Positions 30,814 to 39,400 of a DNA stretch of 64,000 nt are shown here, in pieces; position 1 is the first letter of the stretch; each line of letters begins with the position of its first letter. This DNA is from Microvirga arsenatis (lineage in GTDB: Bacteria > Pseudomonadota > Alphaproteobacteria > Rhizobiales > Beijerinckiaceae), in contig NZ_JAAAXJ010000017.1 of the NCBI RefSeq assembly GCF_009910705.1, forward strand, positions 1 to 64,000, read 5' to 3'. The notes beneath the pieces are model-generated. The model did no database searches, had not been told where the DNA came from, and saw nothing but the letters and a program-made list of their open reading frames with translations. The position numbers and the translations under genes are program-made.

Positions 30814-33260
30814 TCCGCCGCCTCCGCCAGGGTGAAGTTCGCCATGGGATTGAACTCATGTGCATCACGTCCAGAGACTCGCTCGGCCCATGGATCGATC
30901 TGCGCAATGCGCTGCGAGATCACGAAACGCTTATAGAGAGCGCGGCGCTTCTCCAGATCCTCGACCACGCCCGCGCGGATGGCATCCACACCAACCCGGT
31001 CGGCCCATTTGTACATGCGCTCGAGATAGTGCCCCTGCTCCCGGTACAGCTGAGTCAGGGCCGCGATGACCTCAATGCATTCGTCCTCCTCCGGCACCTT
31101 GCACAGCACCTGCGTGCCCTTGATGTGCAGGCCAGCTGCTCCCGCGAAATGGATCTCGAACCCTGAGTCCACGCAGATCACGCCCACGTCCTTGCACGTC
31201 GCCTCAGCGCAGTTGCGGGGGCAGCCCGACACGCCCATCTTGACCTTGGCAGGCGTCCAGGAGCCCCACATGAACTTCTCGATCTTGACACCGAGACCGG
31301 TGGAATCCTGCGTGCCGAAGCGGCACCACTCCGTACCAACGCAGGTCTTCACCGTGCGTAGACCTTTGGCGTAGGCGTGGCCCGATACCATTCCCGCATC
31401 GTTGAGATCGGCCCAAACCGCCGGCAGGTCCTCCTTGCGCACGCCGAGCAGGTCAATCCGCTGACCGCCCGTGATCTTCACGGTTGGAATGTTGTACCGC
31501 TCTGCCACATCGGCGATGGCGCGCAATTCCCGCGGACTGGTCAGTCCGCCCCACATGCGCGGGACGACTGAATAGGTCCCGTCCTTCTGAATGTTGGCGT
31601 GAACGCGCTCGTTGATGTAGCGGGAGCGGCCATCGTCTTCGTACTCCTCAGGCCAGTCGCACAGGAGATAGTAATTCAGGGCCGGCCGGCACTTGGCACA
31701 GCCGCAGGAGGTCTTCCAGCCGAGCTCCTGCATGACAGCCGGGATCGACTTCAGTTCTGCCGCGCGAATAAGACGGCGCACCTCGTCGTGGCCAAGGTCA
31801 GTGCAGCCGCACATGGGCTCAACAGTCGACTTCTCGATTCTGTCGCCGAGCGTCAGGGCCATCACCTGCTCAACCAACCCTGTGCAGGTGCCGCATGACG
31901 CCGACGCTTTCGTATGCGCCCTCACCTCCGCCAGGGAGCTCAGACCCTTGTCGGCGATGGTCTGAACGATCCTGCCCTTGCACACGCCGTTGCACCCGCA
32001 GATCTCTGCATCGTCCGGCAAGGCAGCAACGGCCGCTGTAGGATCCAAGGGAGAGCCTCCGGGATAGGATTGCCCGAAAATCAGCGTATCACGAAATTCG
32101 GAGACGTCCGTCTCCTTGCGCAGAAGGTCGAAGAACCAGGAGCCATCCGCCGTCTCGCCGTAGAGAACCGCGCCGACAATGCGGTTGTTCTCGAGTACGA
32201 TGCGCTTGTAGATCCCACGGGCCGCATCGCGCAGAACGATGTCCTGTCGATCATTGGCCTCGCTGAAATCGCCTGCCGAGAACAGGTCGATACCGGTTAC
32301 CTTTAGCTTGGTAGCGGTGACGGAGCCGGCATAAGATGCCGTTCCGTCGCCCGCGAGCTGCGCGGCGACTACCTTGGCCATCTCGTAGAGCGGCGCCACG
32401 AGGCCGTAGCAGTGACCACGGTGCTCGACGCACTCGCCGACCGAAAATACGTCCGGATCGCTGGTGCGCATGTCGTCGCCAACGAGCACACCGCGGTTGG
32501 TCTTAAGCCCCGCCTCCTTGGCCAGCGTCACATTGGGGCGGATGCCAACCGCCATGACAACGATGTCGGCCTGCATCTCCGTGCCATCCTCGAGGCGGAC
32601 ACCTGTCACCTGCGTATCACCGAGGATTGCATGAGTATTGGCCTTGCAGCGAACCGTGATGCCGCGATCCTCGAAGGCCTTCTGCAGAAGATAGCCGGCA
32701 GATGGATCAAGCTGACGCTCCATCAGGGTCGGCATCAGGTGAAGGACCGTGACGTCCATACCTTGGGCCTTCAACCCTGCCGCGGCCTCAAGCCCAAGCA
32801 ATCCGCCGCCGATGACAACAGCGTGTCCGCCCTTACCTGCCGCCTCGAGCATCTTGTTGACGTCATCGAGATCGCGATAAGTGACAACTCCTGGAAGGGT
32901 CGCACCCGGAATCGGCACCATGAAAGGGATAGACCCAGTGGCGACGAGGAGCTGGTCGTACTCTGCCGTCGTCCCGTCTGCTGCCATCACGCGCTTGGCA
33001 GCACGGTCAATCTCGACGACCTGTTTGCCGCGATGGAGGGTGATGCCATTCGTCTTGTACCAAGCATCGTCGTGAATCAAGATGTCTTCGTAAGCCTTCT
33101 CGCCGGAAAGAACGGGCGATAGCATGATGCGGTTGTAGTTCACGCGCGGCTCGGCGCCGAAGATGGTGACCTCGTAGGCTCCAGGAGCTCGCTCGAACAG
33201 CTCTTCCAGAGCACGGCCGGCGGCCATACCATTGCCGATAACGACGAGCTTCTTGGGCAT
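30810..33260 (-). CDS. nirB: NADH-dependent nitrite reductase large subunit NirB
   Basis: The 816-residue cytoplasmic enzyme reduces nitrite to ammonium. The N-terminal half is an FAD/NADH reductase (VVIGNGMAAGRALEE at the start, VVIGGGLLGLEAAAGLKAQG near residue 148). Two BFD-like [2Fe-2S] regions follow (ICGCNGVCKGRI, SCGTCTGL; then MCGCTDLG, CGCAKC). The sirohaem domain has TCVGTEWCRFGTQDS (about residue 640) and VSGCPRNCAEAT (about residue 680), which supply the four cysteines for [4Fe-4S]-sirohaem. The length is normal. The message begins with an ANTAR-type leader (33375-33473). Sirohaem would come from the adjacent cysG-hemD operon. No nitrate reductase gene is in the window. Confidence 0.96.
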   Translation of the reverse strand: MPKKLVVIGNGMAAGRALEELFERAPGAYEVTIFGAEPRVNYNRIMLSPVLSGEKAYEDILIHDDAWYKTNGITLHRGKQVVEIDRAAKRVMAADGTTAEYDQLLVATGSIPFMVPIPGATLPGVVTYRDLDDVNKMLEAAGKGGHAVVIGGGLLGLEAAAGLKAQGMDVTVLHLMPTLMERQLDPSAGYLLQKAFEDRGITVRCKANTHAILGDTQVTGVRLEDGTEMQADIVVMAVGIRPNVTLAKEAGLKTNRGVLVGDDMRTSDPDVFSVGECVEHRGHCYGLVAPLYEMAKVVAAQLAGDGTASYAGSVTATKLKVTGIDLFSAGDFSEANDRQDIVLRDAARGIYKRIVLENNRIVGAVLYGETADGSWFFDLLRKETDVSEFRDTLIFGQSYPGGSPLDPTAAVAALPDDAEICGCNGVCKGRIVQTIADKGLSSLAEVRAHTKASASCGTCTGLVEQVMALTLGDRIEKSTVEPMCGCTDLGHDEVRRLIRAAELKSIPAVMQELGWKTSCGCAKCRPALNYYLLCDWPEEYEDDGRSRYINERVHANIQKDGTYSVVPRMWGGLTSPRELRAIADVAERYNIPTVKITGGQRIDLLGVRKEDLPAVWADLNDAGMVSGHAYAKGLRTVKTCVGTEWCRFGTQDSTGLGVKIEKFMWGSWTPAKVKMGVSGCPRNCAEATCKDVGVICVDSGFEIHFAGAAGLHIKGTQVLCKVPEEDECIEVIAALTQLYREQGHYLERMYKWADRVGVDAIRAGVVEDLEKRRALYKRFVISQRIAQIDPWAERVSGRDAHEFNPMANFTLAEAAE

Positions 33261-33374
33261 CCCAGTCTCCCTGAGAAAGTAAAAGGGCCTAGGCGTTCAT
33301 TTCCTCACGCCGCAACCAAGCACAATGTCGCCGCGCGAAGTGTCCACATGCCGCTCGCGCAGCATCCAAACCAT

Positions 33375-33523
33375 TCATGCGACGTCGTTGTCGAAGCGGT
33401 GCCAGATGAGAGGCAAAGCTGTCTGATCTTCTCTGATCAGACGATCAAGCGGAGCATGTCGACTTCATTGTCGGAACCCGCGCTGTATTTGGGAAAAATA
33501 CGAAATGCCTGATTTCTGCTCAA
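33375..33523 (-). promoter_or_regulatory. nirB promoter and NasT-type ANTAR leader RNA
   Basis: On the minus strand, TTGAGC (33518-33523), 17 bp, TATTTT (33495-33500) makes a promoter. About 15 bases after the predicted start come two hexaloop hairpins. The first is CGAC-AATGAA-GTCG (33460-33473). After 17 bases comes GTCTGATC-AGAGAA-GATCAGAC (33421-33442). Both loops have A at position 1 and G at position 4, the rule for ANTAR-protein RNA targets. A weaker hairpin, TGCC/GGCA (33400-33415), without a good U-tract, follows. A 21-bp element shared with the cysG leader (33375-33395) contains a third hexaloop, CGAC-AACGAC-GTCG. NasT bound here should permit read-through into nirB. Confidence 0.78.
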
Positions 33524-33604
33524 GGAGATAATTTAAGCATCGTGACCAACATATCATCAGCGGCTTGCTCCTACAGTCATCATCTTCACATAGACCCACT
33601 TGGT

Positions 33605-34059
33605 GGATAGGGCCTTCGCGAGCAAATCTTCCGCCTTGCCAGCACCTACTGGCTGAGACGCAACGCTCTCTTGGATGTCGCAGGTGGAACGACGCGACGT
33701 CTCAGCAAGTCTGGACGGGCGTTCACCTGTGTCCATGCCGCCGATATCGAACAGGCGCCGATGGATCGATCGATCAGCTAAACCGCAGCAGCGGTCTACA
33801 ATGTCATCGATGACGAGCCAAGCCCGCCCTAAGACGTGATCACGTATTTGGCTCGCCTCCCGGATCCGAGTCTCTTAGGGAAGCGACATTCGAAGAAGCA
33901 GGTCTCGGGCCTGTGGTCCGCTCTTTCCATTAAAATAGCAAGTTGACCGGAAACTTGCAGAAGACGAACCGAGTGTGACGCTTCGCTCCCCCACACATCA
34001 CGAAGGTGTTGGGATATCCCACGCCTTTGATGAGGATGCCCAGTCCTTGGCAGGGGTCG
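33605..34059 (+). pseudogene. NAD-dependent epimerase/SDR relic (C-terminal part)
   Basis: One frame reads IFRLASTYWLRRNALLDVAG, GTTRRLSKSGRAFTCVHAAD, MDRSIS, a TAA, TAAAVYNVIDDEPSPP, a TAA and DVITYLARLPDPS. It follows the C-terminal half of the extended-SDR epimerase family (normally IFRLAGIYGPGRNAL, FSRIHVDDI, AVYNVxDDEPAPPQDV). After a frameshift, EEAGLGPVVRSFH continues the pattern. At least two nonsense codons and frameshifts are present, so it is dead. It lies in the long gap between the nirB leader and hemD on the opposite strand and explains most of that gap. Confidence 0.6.
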
Positions 34060-34887
34060 TCAGACAGACGGAATAGAGCTGACGTCACTGGCTAGCCTCT
34101 TGCCCAGTGCAGCGATCATGGGCTTGAGGTGAAAGCTGTCCCGAGGCATCGCCGCAACGGGCCAGCCTGCCTCCTCGACGGCCCGCGAGGTGACCGGGCC
34201 AACGGCAGCAATCAGGGTTCTCTGCATCGCCGATTGGAGCTTCGATGTTCTATCGAACTGCCGTGCGACCTCCTGCAATCGGTGCACCTGCGCCGTGCTG
34301 GTGAACGCGATCATATCGATGTCCTGCGCGACAATTGCATCGATCAGATGAGCGACACGCTCGCCCTCCTCGTCCGAGGCATAGCGATAGCACAGGATAG
34401 GATCAGGCTTGGCGCCCGCATCCTCCAGGAAACCCGTCAGCAGGGTCTCGCCTCCGGGATAGAGCTGCACACCGACGCAGCTGCCTTTCAGATCAAGTCC
34501 GCACAGGGTCGCGACCAAACCGGCCGTGGTTGGCTCCCCCGCCAGCACGTCCGGGCTGAGGCCGATGCCGCGCAGAACTTTCGCAGGCTTTGGCCCGCGA
34601 GCGATCTTGCGCGTTCGGCGAAGGCCAGAGATCACCTCCGCCTCCATGCGACCTCGCCGGGCAAATGCGAGAAGGCGAGCCAGCCCCTCCCCCGTATAGA
34701 GAATGAGGCTGTCTTGCTGCCCCTCGGCGAGCCGCTTGAGCCACGCATAAACCGGTACGGCATCGTCCACATCGTGGATCGAAACCAGGGGGCAACGGAC
34801 AGGGACTGCACCATATCGTTCGAGCATGCGTACGAACAGATCAAGCTCGCGGCTCTCAGGCACGGCGATCTTTCGGCCTTGCAGCAT
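34060..34887 (-). CDS. Uroporphyrinogen-III synthase (HemD-like)
   Basis: The 275-residue protein has the bilobal HemD layout. The N-terminal opening is GRKIAVPESRELDLFVRMLE and the two lobes are linked near residue 125. YPGGETLLTGFLEDAGAK corresponds to the family's RG-x-x-L-x-x-L-x-x-G region, and IDMIAFTSTAQVHRL to the IAFTS motif. LIAAVGPVTSRAVEEAGW matches the conserved A-I-G-x-x-T. It would cyclise hydroxymethylbilane to uroporphyrinogen III, the substrate of CysG. A 15-bp gap after cysG places it in the same operon, so this is probably the nitrite-linked copy and a housekeeping hemD should exist elsewhere. Confidence 0.82.
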   Translation of the reverse strand: MLQGRKIAVPESRELDLFVRMLERYGAVPVRCPLVSIHDVDDAVPVYAWLKRLAEGQQDSLILYTGEGLARLLAFARRGRMEAEVISGLRRTRKIARGPKPAKVLRGIGLSPDVLAGEPTTAGLVATLCGLDLKGSCVGVQLYPGGETLLTGFLEDAGAKPDPILCYRYASDEEGERVAHLIDAIVAQDIDMIAFTSTAQVHRLQEVARQFDRTSKLQSAMQRTLIAAVGPVTSRAVEEAGWPVAAMPRDSFHLKPMIAALGKRLASDVSSIPSV

Positions 34888-34902
34888 GCCTCGTCCTCCT
34901 GC

Positions 34903-36381
34903 CTATGCTTCCGCCTGCAGCCGCTGTACAGGCTCAAGACTGTGCCGAGCGCTCACGTGTACAGCCTTGCCGAAGACGCGCCCGATACCGATGATGACAG
35001 GCTTCGCGGAATCGCGCCGGTCGCTCGCTTCGCCGAGTTCAGAGAGAGGCCCTGCCCATCGATCGTTGCTCCGTGACACGTTCGATACCATCACCGACGG
35101 AGTGCTTGGAGAGACACCCTGTTCCATCAGCCGCGTGGCAATCGCCCCCGCCGTTCCTCCGGCCATGTAGAAGATCGCTGTTGTATGGATATCAGCCAAT
35201 CCGGGCCAGTCCAGGTCATCCGGGAGACGTCCTGTTCTCGCGCATCCAGTCACGAAACGCACGGACTGCGCCATATCGCGATGGGTGAGGGATACGCCCA
35301 ATGCCGACGCCAGGGCAATCCCGGCCGTAATGCCGGGCACGACATCCACGGGGACGCCAGCCCGTTCAAGGTGCTCAATCTCCTCCCCGGCCCGGCCGAA
35401 GATCATGGGATCGCCGGACTTCAGGCGAACCACATGCTTCCCCTGCAAGGCCAAACCAGCCATGAGGTCGTTGATGTCCTCCTGCGCACAGGATGCACGT
35501 CCTCCCCGCTTGCCCACGATGAGGCGCTTTGCTTCACGGCGGGCGAGTTCGAGAACGTCTTCTGAAACCAAGTCGTCGAAGAGAATGACATCGGCGGCCT
35601 GGAGAGCCCGCACGGCTCTGAGAGTCAGCAATTCCGCATCGCCAGGCCCCGCTCCTACCAAAGTGACGCGACCCTTTGAGTCGACAGGCCGCAACGCGAT
35701 ATACCTGAGAACCTGCTCAACACTTGAACCCAGGGTTTCAGGCGGACGTCCCTGAAACGCCAGATCGGCGAAGCGCTCCCAGAATGCGCGGCGCGACAAC
35801 CCGGGAGGAAGTTGCTCCATAATGCGCTCACGCATCGCCTTGGCCAGCGAAGCCCAGGCGGCCAGGGAAGGGTGCAGCAATGTTTCAATGCGACGTCGAA
35901 TGGCCTGACCCAGGATCGGCGCAGCACCGTCGGTCGAGATGCCGATCACGACCGGCGAGCGATTAACCACTGAGCCAAACTGGAAATCGCAGTAGTCAGG
36001 CTTGTCGACCACGTTCACGGGAACGCCAGCTTCATGCGCTGCCGCAGCGAAGTCCTCCGCCTCGCCTTCACCTTCGAGATCGGCGACAGCAAGAGCGGCG
36101 CGATCCAGGATCCCTGATGTCCACGCTCTTCGGTGGAGGGCGAGGTGACCGCCCGCCGCTCCGCGGGCTAGCAGGGTCTCCATCTCCGCACAGACCTCGA
36201 GCGCATAGACATCGACATGCGCCCCCGCAGCCGCGAGAAGCTCCGCCTTCCAGGCCGCGCCAGGCGACCCGCCCACGATCACGGCGCGTCTGCCGCGCAG
36301 GTCGAAGAACACCGGCAGCTTGGAAAGGCGTCCCATGCGTCCGGGCTCAGCTTCGGACGGCTTTCTGAACGGCTGCTGCAT
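34903..36381 (-). CDS. cysG: Sirohaem synthase CysG
   Basis: The ATG at 36381 (MQQPFRKPSEAEPGRMGRL) is chosen because GGAGG lies 8 bases upstream; an open frame continues 14 codons further. The 492-residue protein fuses a precorrin-2 dehydrogenase/ferrochelatase (LPVFFDLRGRRAVIVGGSPG, residues 21-40, NAD site) to a SUMT methyltransferase (VTLVGAGPGDAELLTLRAVR, LKSGDPMIFGRAGEE, VPGITAGIALASALGVSLTH and MAGGTAGAIATRL). It makes sirohaem from uroporphyrinogen III for NirB. The message starts with an ANTAR leader and an intrinsic terminator, so sirohaem synthesis is tied to nitrogen-oxide availability. Confidence 0.95.
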   Translation of the reverse strand: MQQPFRKPSEAEPGRMGRLSKLPVFFDLRGRRAVIVGGSPGAAWKAELLAAAGAHVDVYALEVCAEMETLLARGAAGGHLALHRRAWTSGILDRAALAVADLEGEGEAEDFAAAAHEAGVPVNVVDKPDYCDFQFGSVVNRSPVVIGISTDGAAPILGQAIRRRIETLLHPSLAAWASLAKAMRERIMEQLPPGLSRRAFWERFADLAFQGRPPETLGSSVEQVLRYIALRPVDSKGRVTLVGAGPGDAELLTLRAVRALQAADVILFDDLVSEDVLELARREAKRLIVGKRGGRASCAQEDINDLMAGLALQGKHVVRLKSGDPMIFGRAGEEIEHLERAGVPVDVVPGITAGIALASALGVSLTHRDMAQSVRFVTGCARTGRLPDDLDWPGLADIHTTAIFYMAGGTAGAIATRLMEQGVSPSTPSVMVSNVSRSNDRWAGPLSELGEASDRRDSAKPVIIGIGRVFGKAVHVSARHSLEPVQRLQAEA

Positions 36382-36500
36382 CACTGACCTCCGGACGTCG
36401 ATACCGAAACAGGTCGTCCACACCGGTCACAAGGACCTTGCCTGAACGCGAAGAACGCCGCGTGATGAACCGCATACCGCCGTTACGGTACTGCAGTCTA

Positions 36501-36647
36501 TCATACGACGTCGTTGTCGAAAAAATGCCTTCTGAAAGGCACGCGCCGTCGATCATCGTTGATCGACGCTGTTGATCAAGGCGGGCTAAGACTTCATTGT
36601 CTGACCAAGCCTCGGGAGAAGGTTAGCATTGCGCAGAGATCGCTCAA
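36501..36647 (-). promoter_or_regulatory. cysG promoter region and NasT-type ANTAR leader RNA
   Basis: A TTGAGC -35 (36642-36647), as at nirB, lies 39 bp before the first hairpin, AGAC-AATGAA-GTCT (36589-36602). After 20 bases comes CGTCGATC-AACGAT-GATCGACG (36547-36568). Both hexaloops obey the A1/G4 rule and the first loop is identical to that of nirB. A canonical terminator follows (36520-36541). Directly after its U-tract is the 21-bp element at 36501-36521, 20 of 21 bases identical to the one in the nirB leader. This is a textbook arrangement for NasT antitermination. The -10 is poorly defined. Confidence 0.82.
36520..36541 (-). terminator. Attenuator terminator in the cysG leader
   Basis: On the minus strand the stem TGCCTT/AAGGCA with a 4-base loop (36526-36541) is followed by six T residues (36520-36525). 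It lies 5 bases after the second ANTAR hairpin and 139 bases before the cysG ATG, so it should stop transcription unless NasT remodels the leader. Confidence 0.88.
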
Positions 36648-36713
36648 GTAGATTGTTTGTGCACGCTGCGCCTAATGTCTGTGCTCGACTGCATATTTCG
36701 CCACCAGCGCAGC

Positions 36714-38030
36714 CTAAGTCCTGCGGATCCCGAATCCGCTCACGTAGTCTGGAATATTGCCCGGGTCGAAAGCACGCCTATCAATGAACGCATCCGCGGC
36801 TATGTTCTCGCCTGCAGCTGAAACGACAGTCGAACTTGAAGCAACACCTTCGATTTTGCTGTCCATGGCGGGAACAGCCGTTGTCGAGCCTGCGAGCACG
36901 CGACGATAGATATCCGGGCGATAGGCACCTTCAACCTCGGACAAGCTGACATCGTCGTAGGCGACCTGCCCCCAGCGGACCATTTGACTGTAGATCCACC
37001 GAGCCTGACTGATCCAGGGAAAGTTCGCGGCCTGCCCGTGGAATATCAAGTATTTCTCGATTGATCGGATCCTGCCGCAAGGATCGACGGTGAGATCTCC
37101 CTTGAGAAGCCGCAAGATCATATCAGTTGAAACGCCGACATAAGCCGGACTGCCCAGCATCTCGGCCAAATGACCATGATTGTCAGGATCGTCGCACCAG
37201 CGGGCTGCGGCATCCAGTGCCACGATCAGCCGCGACAGGGTCTCCGGATTCTTCTCTGCCCAGTCTGGACTGATACCCAATACCTTCTCCGGAGCGGATG
37301 GCCATATGTCGGCCTTCGTGGCAACAATTCGGCCCACACCCTTCTCCACGGCGATGATGTTCCAAGGAGCATTGACGCAGAATCCGTCGATGGTTTGGGC
37401 CGCCATCGCATCCGCCGTGAGCGGCGGAGGGACCACGGTCATCATAACGTCGTTGTCCGGGTCGATGCCGCCCGCCGCAAGCCAGAAGCGGAACTCGTAA
37501 TTGTGCGACGAGAAGGGGTAGGTCACGGCGAATACGAGGGGCTTACGCCCCTGGTTCTTCCTCAGCTTGATGACGGACTTCAGTGCGAGGGCGTTTGCCA
37601 GTGCATGCTCCGACCCATCGAGGCCAACAACGGCCTGCATCTCACGATACAGCTCAAGCGAGAGCGTTATGCTGTTGCCTCCTCGTCCAAGGGCAAAGGG
37701 GGTAAAGCAACGGTACGGATGCGAGCCGAGACCCAGCTGGGAAGCAACTGGCATCGGGCTCAGCATGTGAGCGACATCGAACTGTCGGAAGGCCAGCCGG
37801 TCGCGGATATTCGACCATGACACCTCCTTCACGAGTTGCAGACGAATGCCCTCGCGTCGGGCAAAACCCTGTTCCTCCGCCGCAACAAGCACCGCCATGT
37901 CGAGGAGCGGGATGAATCCGGCGCGTACCAGCCGCTCCGGCGATCGCCGGGCTGTCTTTCCGGTGGGCGTTACGTCCGTTGGCTCAGTCTGGGTTACCGG
38001 ATGGTCTCCGGATGAATGCGATTCCCACAC
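36714..38030 (-). CDS. nasS: NasS-type nitrate/nitrite sensor (NrtA-like, cytoplasmic)
   Basis: The 438-residue protein resembles the ABC nitrate-binding proteins NrtA/CmpA: LVRAGFIPLLDMAVLVAAEE near the start, FDVAHMLSPMPVASQLGLG, AVTYPFSSHNYEFRFWLAAG, CVNAPWNIIAVEKGVGRIVA-type pocket residues and FPWISQARWIYSQMVRWGQ. It lacks a signal peptide and sits next to nasT, which marks it as NasS, the cytoplasmic sensor that holds NasT inactive until nitrate or nitrite binds. The GTG at 38030 is preferred (GGAGAAG 8 bases upstream, just after the nasT stop); an upstream start would overlap nasT by 53 bp. Confidence 0.88.
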   Translation of the reverse strand: MWESHSSGDHPVTQTEPTDVTPTGKTARRSPERLVRAGFIPLLDMAVLVAAEEQGFARREGIRLQLVKEVSWSNIRDRLAFRQFDVAHMLSPMPVASQLGLGSHPYRCFTPFALGRGGNSITLSLELYREMQAVVGLDGSEHALANALALKSVIKLRKNQGRKPLVFAVTYPFSSHNYEFRFWLAAGGIDPDNDVMMTVVPPPLTADAMAAQTIDGFCVNAPWNIIAVEKGVGRIVATKADIWPSAPEKVLGISPDWAEKNPETLSRLIVALDAAARWCDDPDNHGHLAEMLGSPAYVGVSTDMILRLLKGDLTVDPCGRIRSIEKYLIFHGQAANFPWISQARWIYSQMVRWGQVAYDDVSLSEVEGAYRPDIYRRVLAGSTTAVPAMDSKIEGVASSSTVVSAAGENIAADAFIDRRAFDPGNIPDYVSGFGIRRT

Positions 38031-38034
38031 GCGT

Positions 38035-38643
38035 TTACTTCTCCAGAAGAGAAGCTGTCGTGACAACGCTCTGCGCAATATCGACAAGCTTCTTTTTTTC
38101 GTTCATGGCCGTTTGCCTAAGAAGGGCATAGGCCTCCTCCTCCGAAAGTTGCCGAGTTCTCATGAGAATTCCCTTGGCGCGCTCAATCATCTTGCGGGAT
38201 GCCAGCTCGTTGCGCGCAGCCGTCAGCTCGCGCTGCAGACGGTCGAATGCATTGAACCGGCTGATCGCTATATCTACGATGGCCTTCACCCGCTCCTTGC
38301 GTAATCCGTCAACGACATAGGCGGATACACCCGCTTCGACCGCAGCCTGGATCATGCCGTCGTCGGAACGGTCGACGAACATTGCCACCGGACGGGAAAC
38401 GAGTTTGGAAACCTGAAACATTTGCTCGAGCACATCACGACTAGGATTTTCGATCCCGATGATGATCACATCCGGGTCGACGATGCTCAGCCGGCGAAGC
38501 ATGTGAGTCATCGTATCGATGACTTCCACGTCTGCCACTCCGGCATCACGTAGTCCGTCAAGGAGAATAGCGGCCCTGATGCAATCTTCTTCGATGATTG
38601 CTACGCGAAGTGGCCGCTGACCTGTTTGTGCATCTCTGATCAA
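38035..38643 (-). CDS. nasT: NasT-type ANTAR antiterminator
   Basis: The 202-residue protein has an N-terminal receiver-like domain (RVAIIEEDCIRAAILLDGL, then IIIGIENPS and SAYVVDGLRKERVKAIVDIA). A helical linker leads to a C-terminal ANTAR domain (ASRKMIERAKGILMRTRQ, EEEAYALLRQTAMNEKKKLV, residues 145-195) with the conserved Ala, Arg-x-x-Gly and Leu-Arg positions that bind hexaloop RNA hairpins. The receiver aspartate is replaced by a GIENPS loop, as in NasT proteins that are controlled by NasS rather than phosphorylation. Its stop is 5 bp before the nasS GTG. Its expected targets are the nirB and cysG leaders. Confidence 0.92.
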   Translation of the reverse strand: MIRDAQTGQRPLRVAIIEEDCIRAAILLDGLRDAGVADVEVIDTMTHMLRRLSIVDPDVIIIGIENPSRDVLEQMFQVSKLVSRPVAMFVDRSDDGMIQAAVEAGVSAYVVDGLRKERVKAIVDIAISRFNAFDRLQRELTAARNELASRKMIERAKGILMRTRQLSEEEAYALLRQTAMNEKKKLVDIAQSVVTTASLLEK

Positions 38644-39118
38644 CTTGTTGGCAGCCCTCAGAACCGGTCCTCACATGAGACACGAAGCAAGTTTTAGGCC
38701 AAACGCATCCGCTGGAGCTTACTGTACTCCGAGGGCGCCCTGCCCAAATTTTAGGCATCTTCAGACAATAAGTAGACTGGCTGCATGAGAGATGCGGCAC
38801 CGGCATATATGGTAAGCGCTGTTGCTGATGTCATATGGCGCCCACCGGTTGGCATTGCGCGGATAAGGATCTCCTAGCACCGGCGTGGTCACAGTACTAA
38901 CAGCGGACGCACTGGGGCAAACTCGGTCACCCGACGGGCTCACGCGGCAACGGCGGCTGCAGACTTCCACAACGCCATGGTATTGAGGCGGTGAAGACGA
39001 GTAGCACGAGCAAAGCAGCGAAAACGGGGCGGAACGAAAATATCGCGGGCGGAAAAGAACACGCTGGCAAATTTCTGCAGGACTCCGGTGTTCGGTACCC
39101 CTGCATTGCCCGCCCTGG
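38644..39118 (+). other. Gene-free interval upstream of nasT
   Basis: These 475 bp should contain the nasT promoter at the left end. The minus-strand open frame at 38761-39216 is Cys/Ser/Arg-rich with no family pattern and runs into the IS6 relic, so it is not called. No repeats were noticed. Confidence 0.45.
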
Positions 39119-39400
39119 TCAGAGCAGTGGCAGATGGGAATTCTCCGCGCGATTGTTGAGCCCTTTGTATACGCGATCCTCAACCGCAGGTCTGATCTGG
39201 CGCCAGGCAGCAGCATAGGATCTCAACTTGTCGGTGATCAATAACTCAGGCGGGCAGCTCTGCTTCTTTAACAGCCGCTTGAGCAAACGCTTGGCCGTCT
39301 TGGCATCACGTCGCACTTAGACGATTTCGTCGATGACATATCCGTTGTGATCCACAGCCCGCCACAACCAGTGCTTCTGGCCAGTAATTGTAACTACCGT
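39119..39400 (-). mobile_element. Second IS6-family transposase remnant
   Basis: On the minus strand the sequence reads HWLWRAVDHNGYVIDEIV, a TAA, VRRDAKTAKRLLKRLLKKQS, PPELLITDKLRSYAAAWRQI and VYKGLNNRAENSHLPLL. WRAVDxxGxVxDxxVQxRRDAKxAKRLL with ITDKLxSYxAA and GLNNRAENSH is the IS6 DDE domain. The stop replaces a Gln codon. The N-terminus and the final 40 residues are missing. It differs from the copy at 18345-18683, so two separate IS6 elements have decayed here. Confidence 0.8.

Noticed and set aside
33261..33560. Sigma-54 promoter in front of nirB
   Set aside because: No GG-N10-GC element of the sigma-54 type was found in the nirB or cysG upstream regions; a sigma-70-like TTGAGC element fits better.
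38761..39216. 151-codon minus-strand frame upstream of nasT
   Set aside because: Cys/Ser/Arg-rich shadow-like composition that runs into the IS6 relic in the wrong frame.
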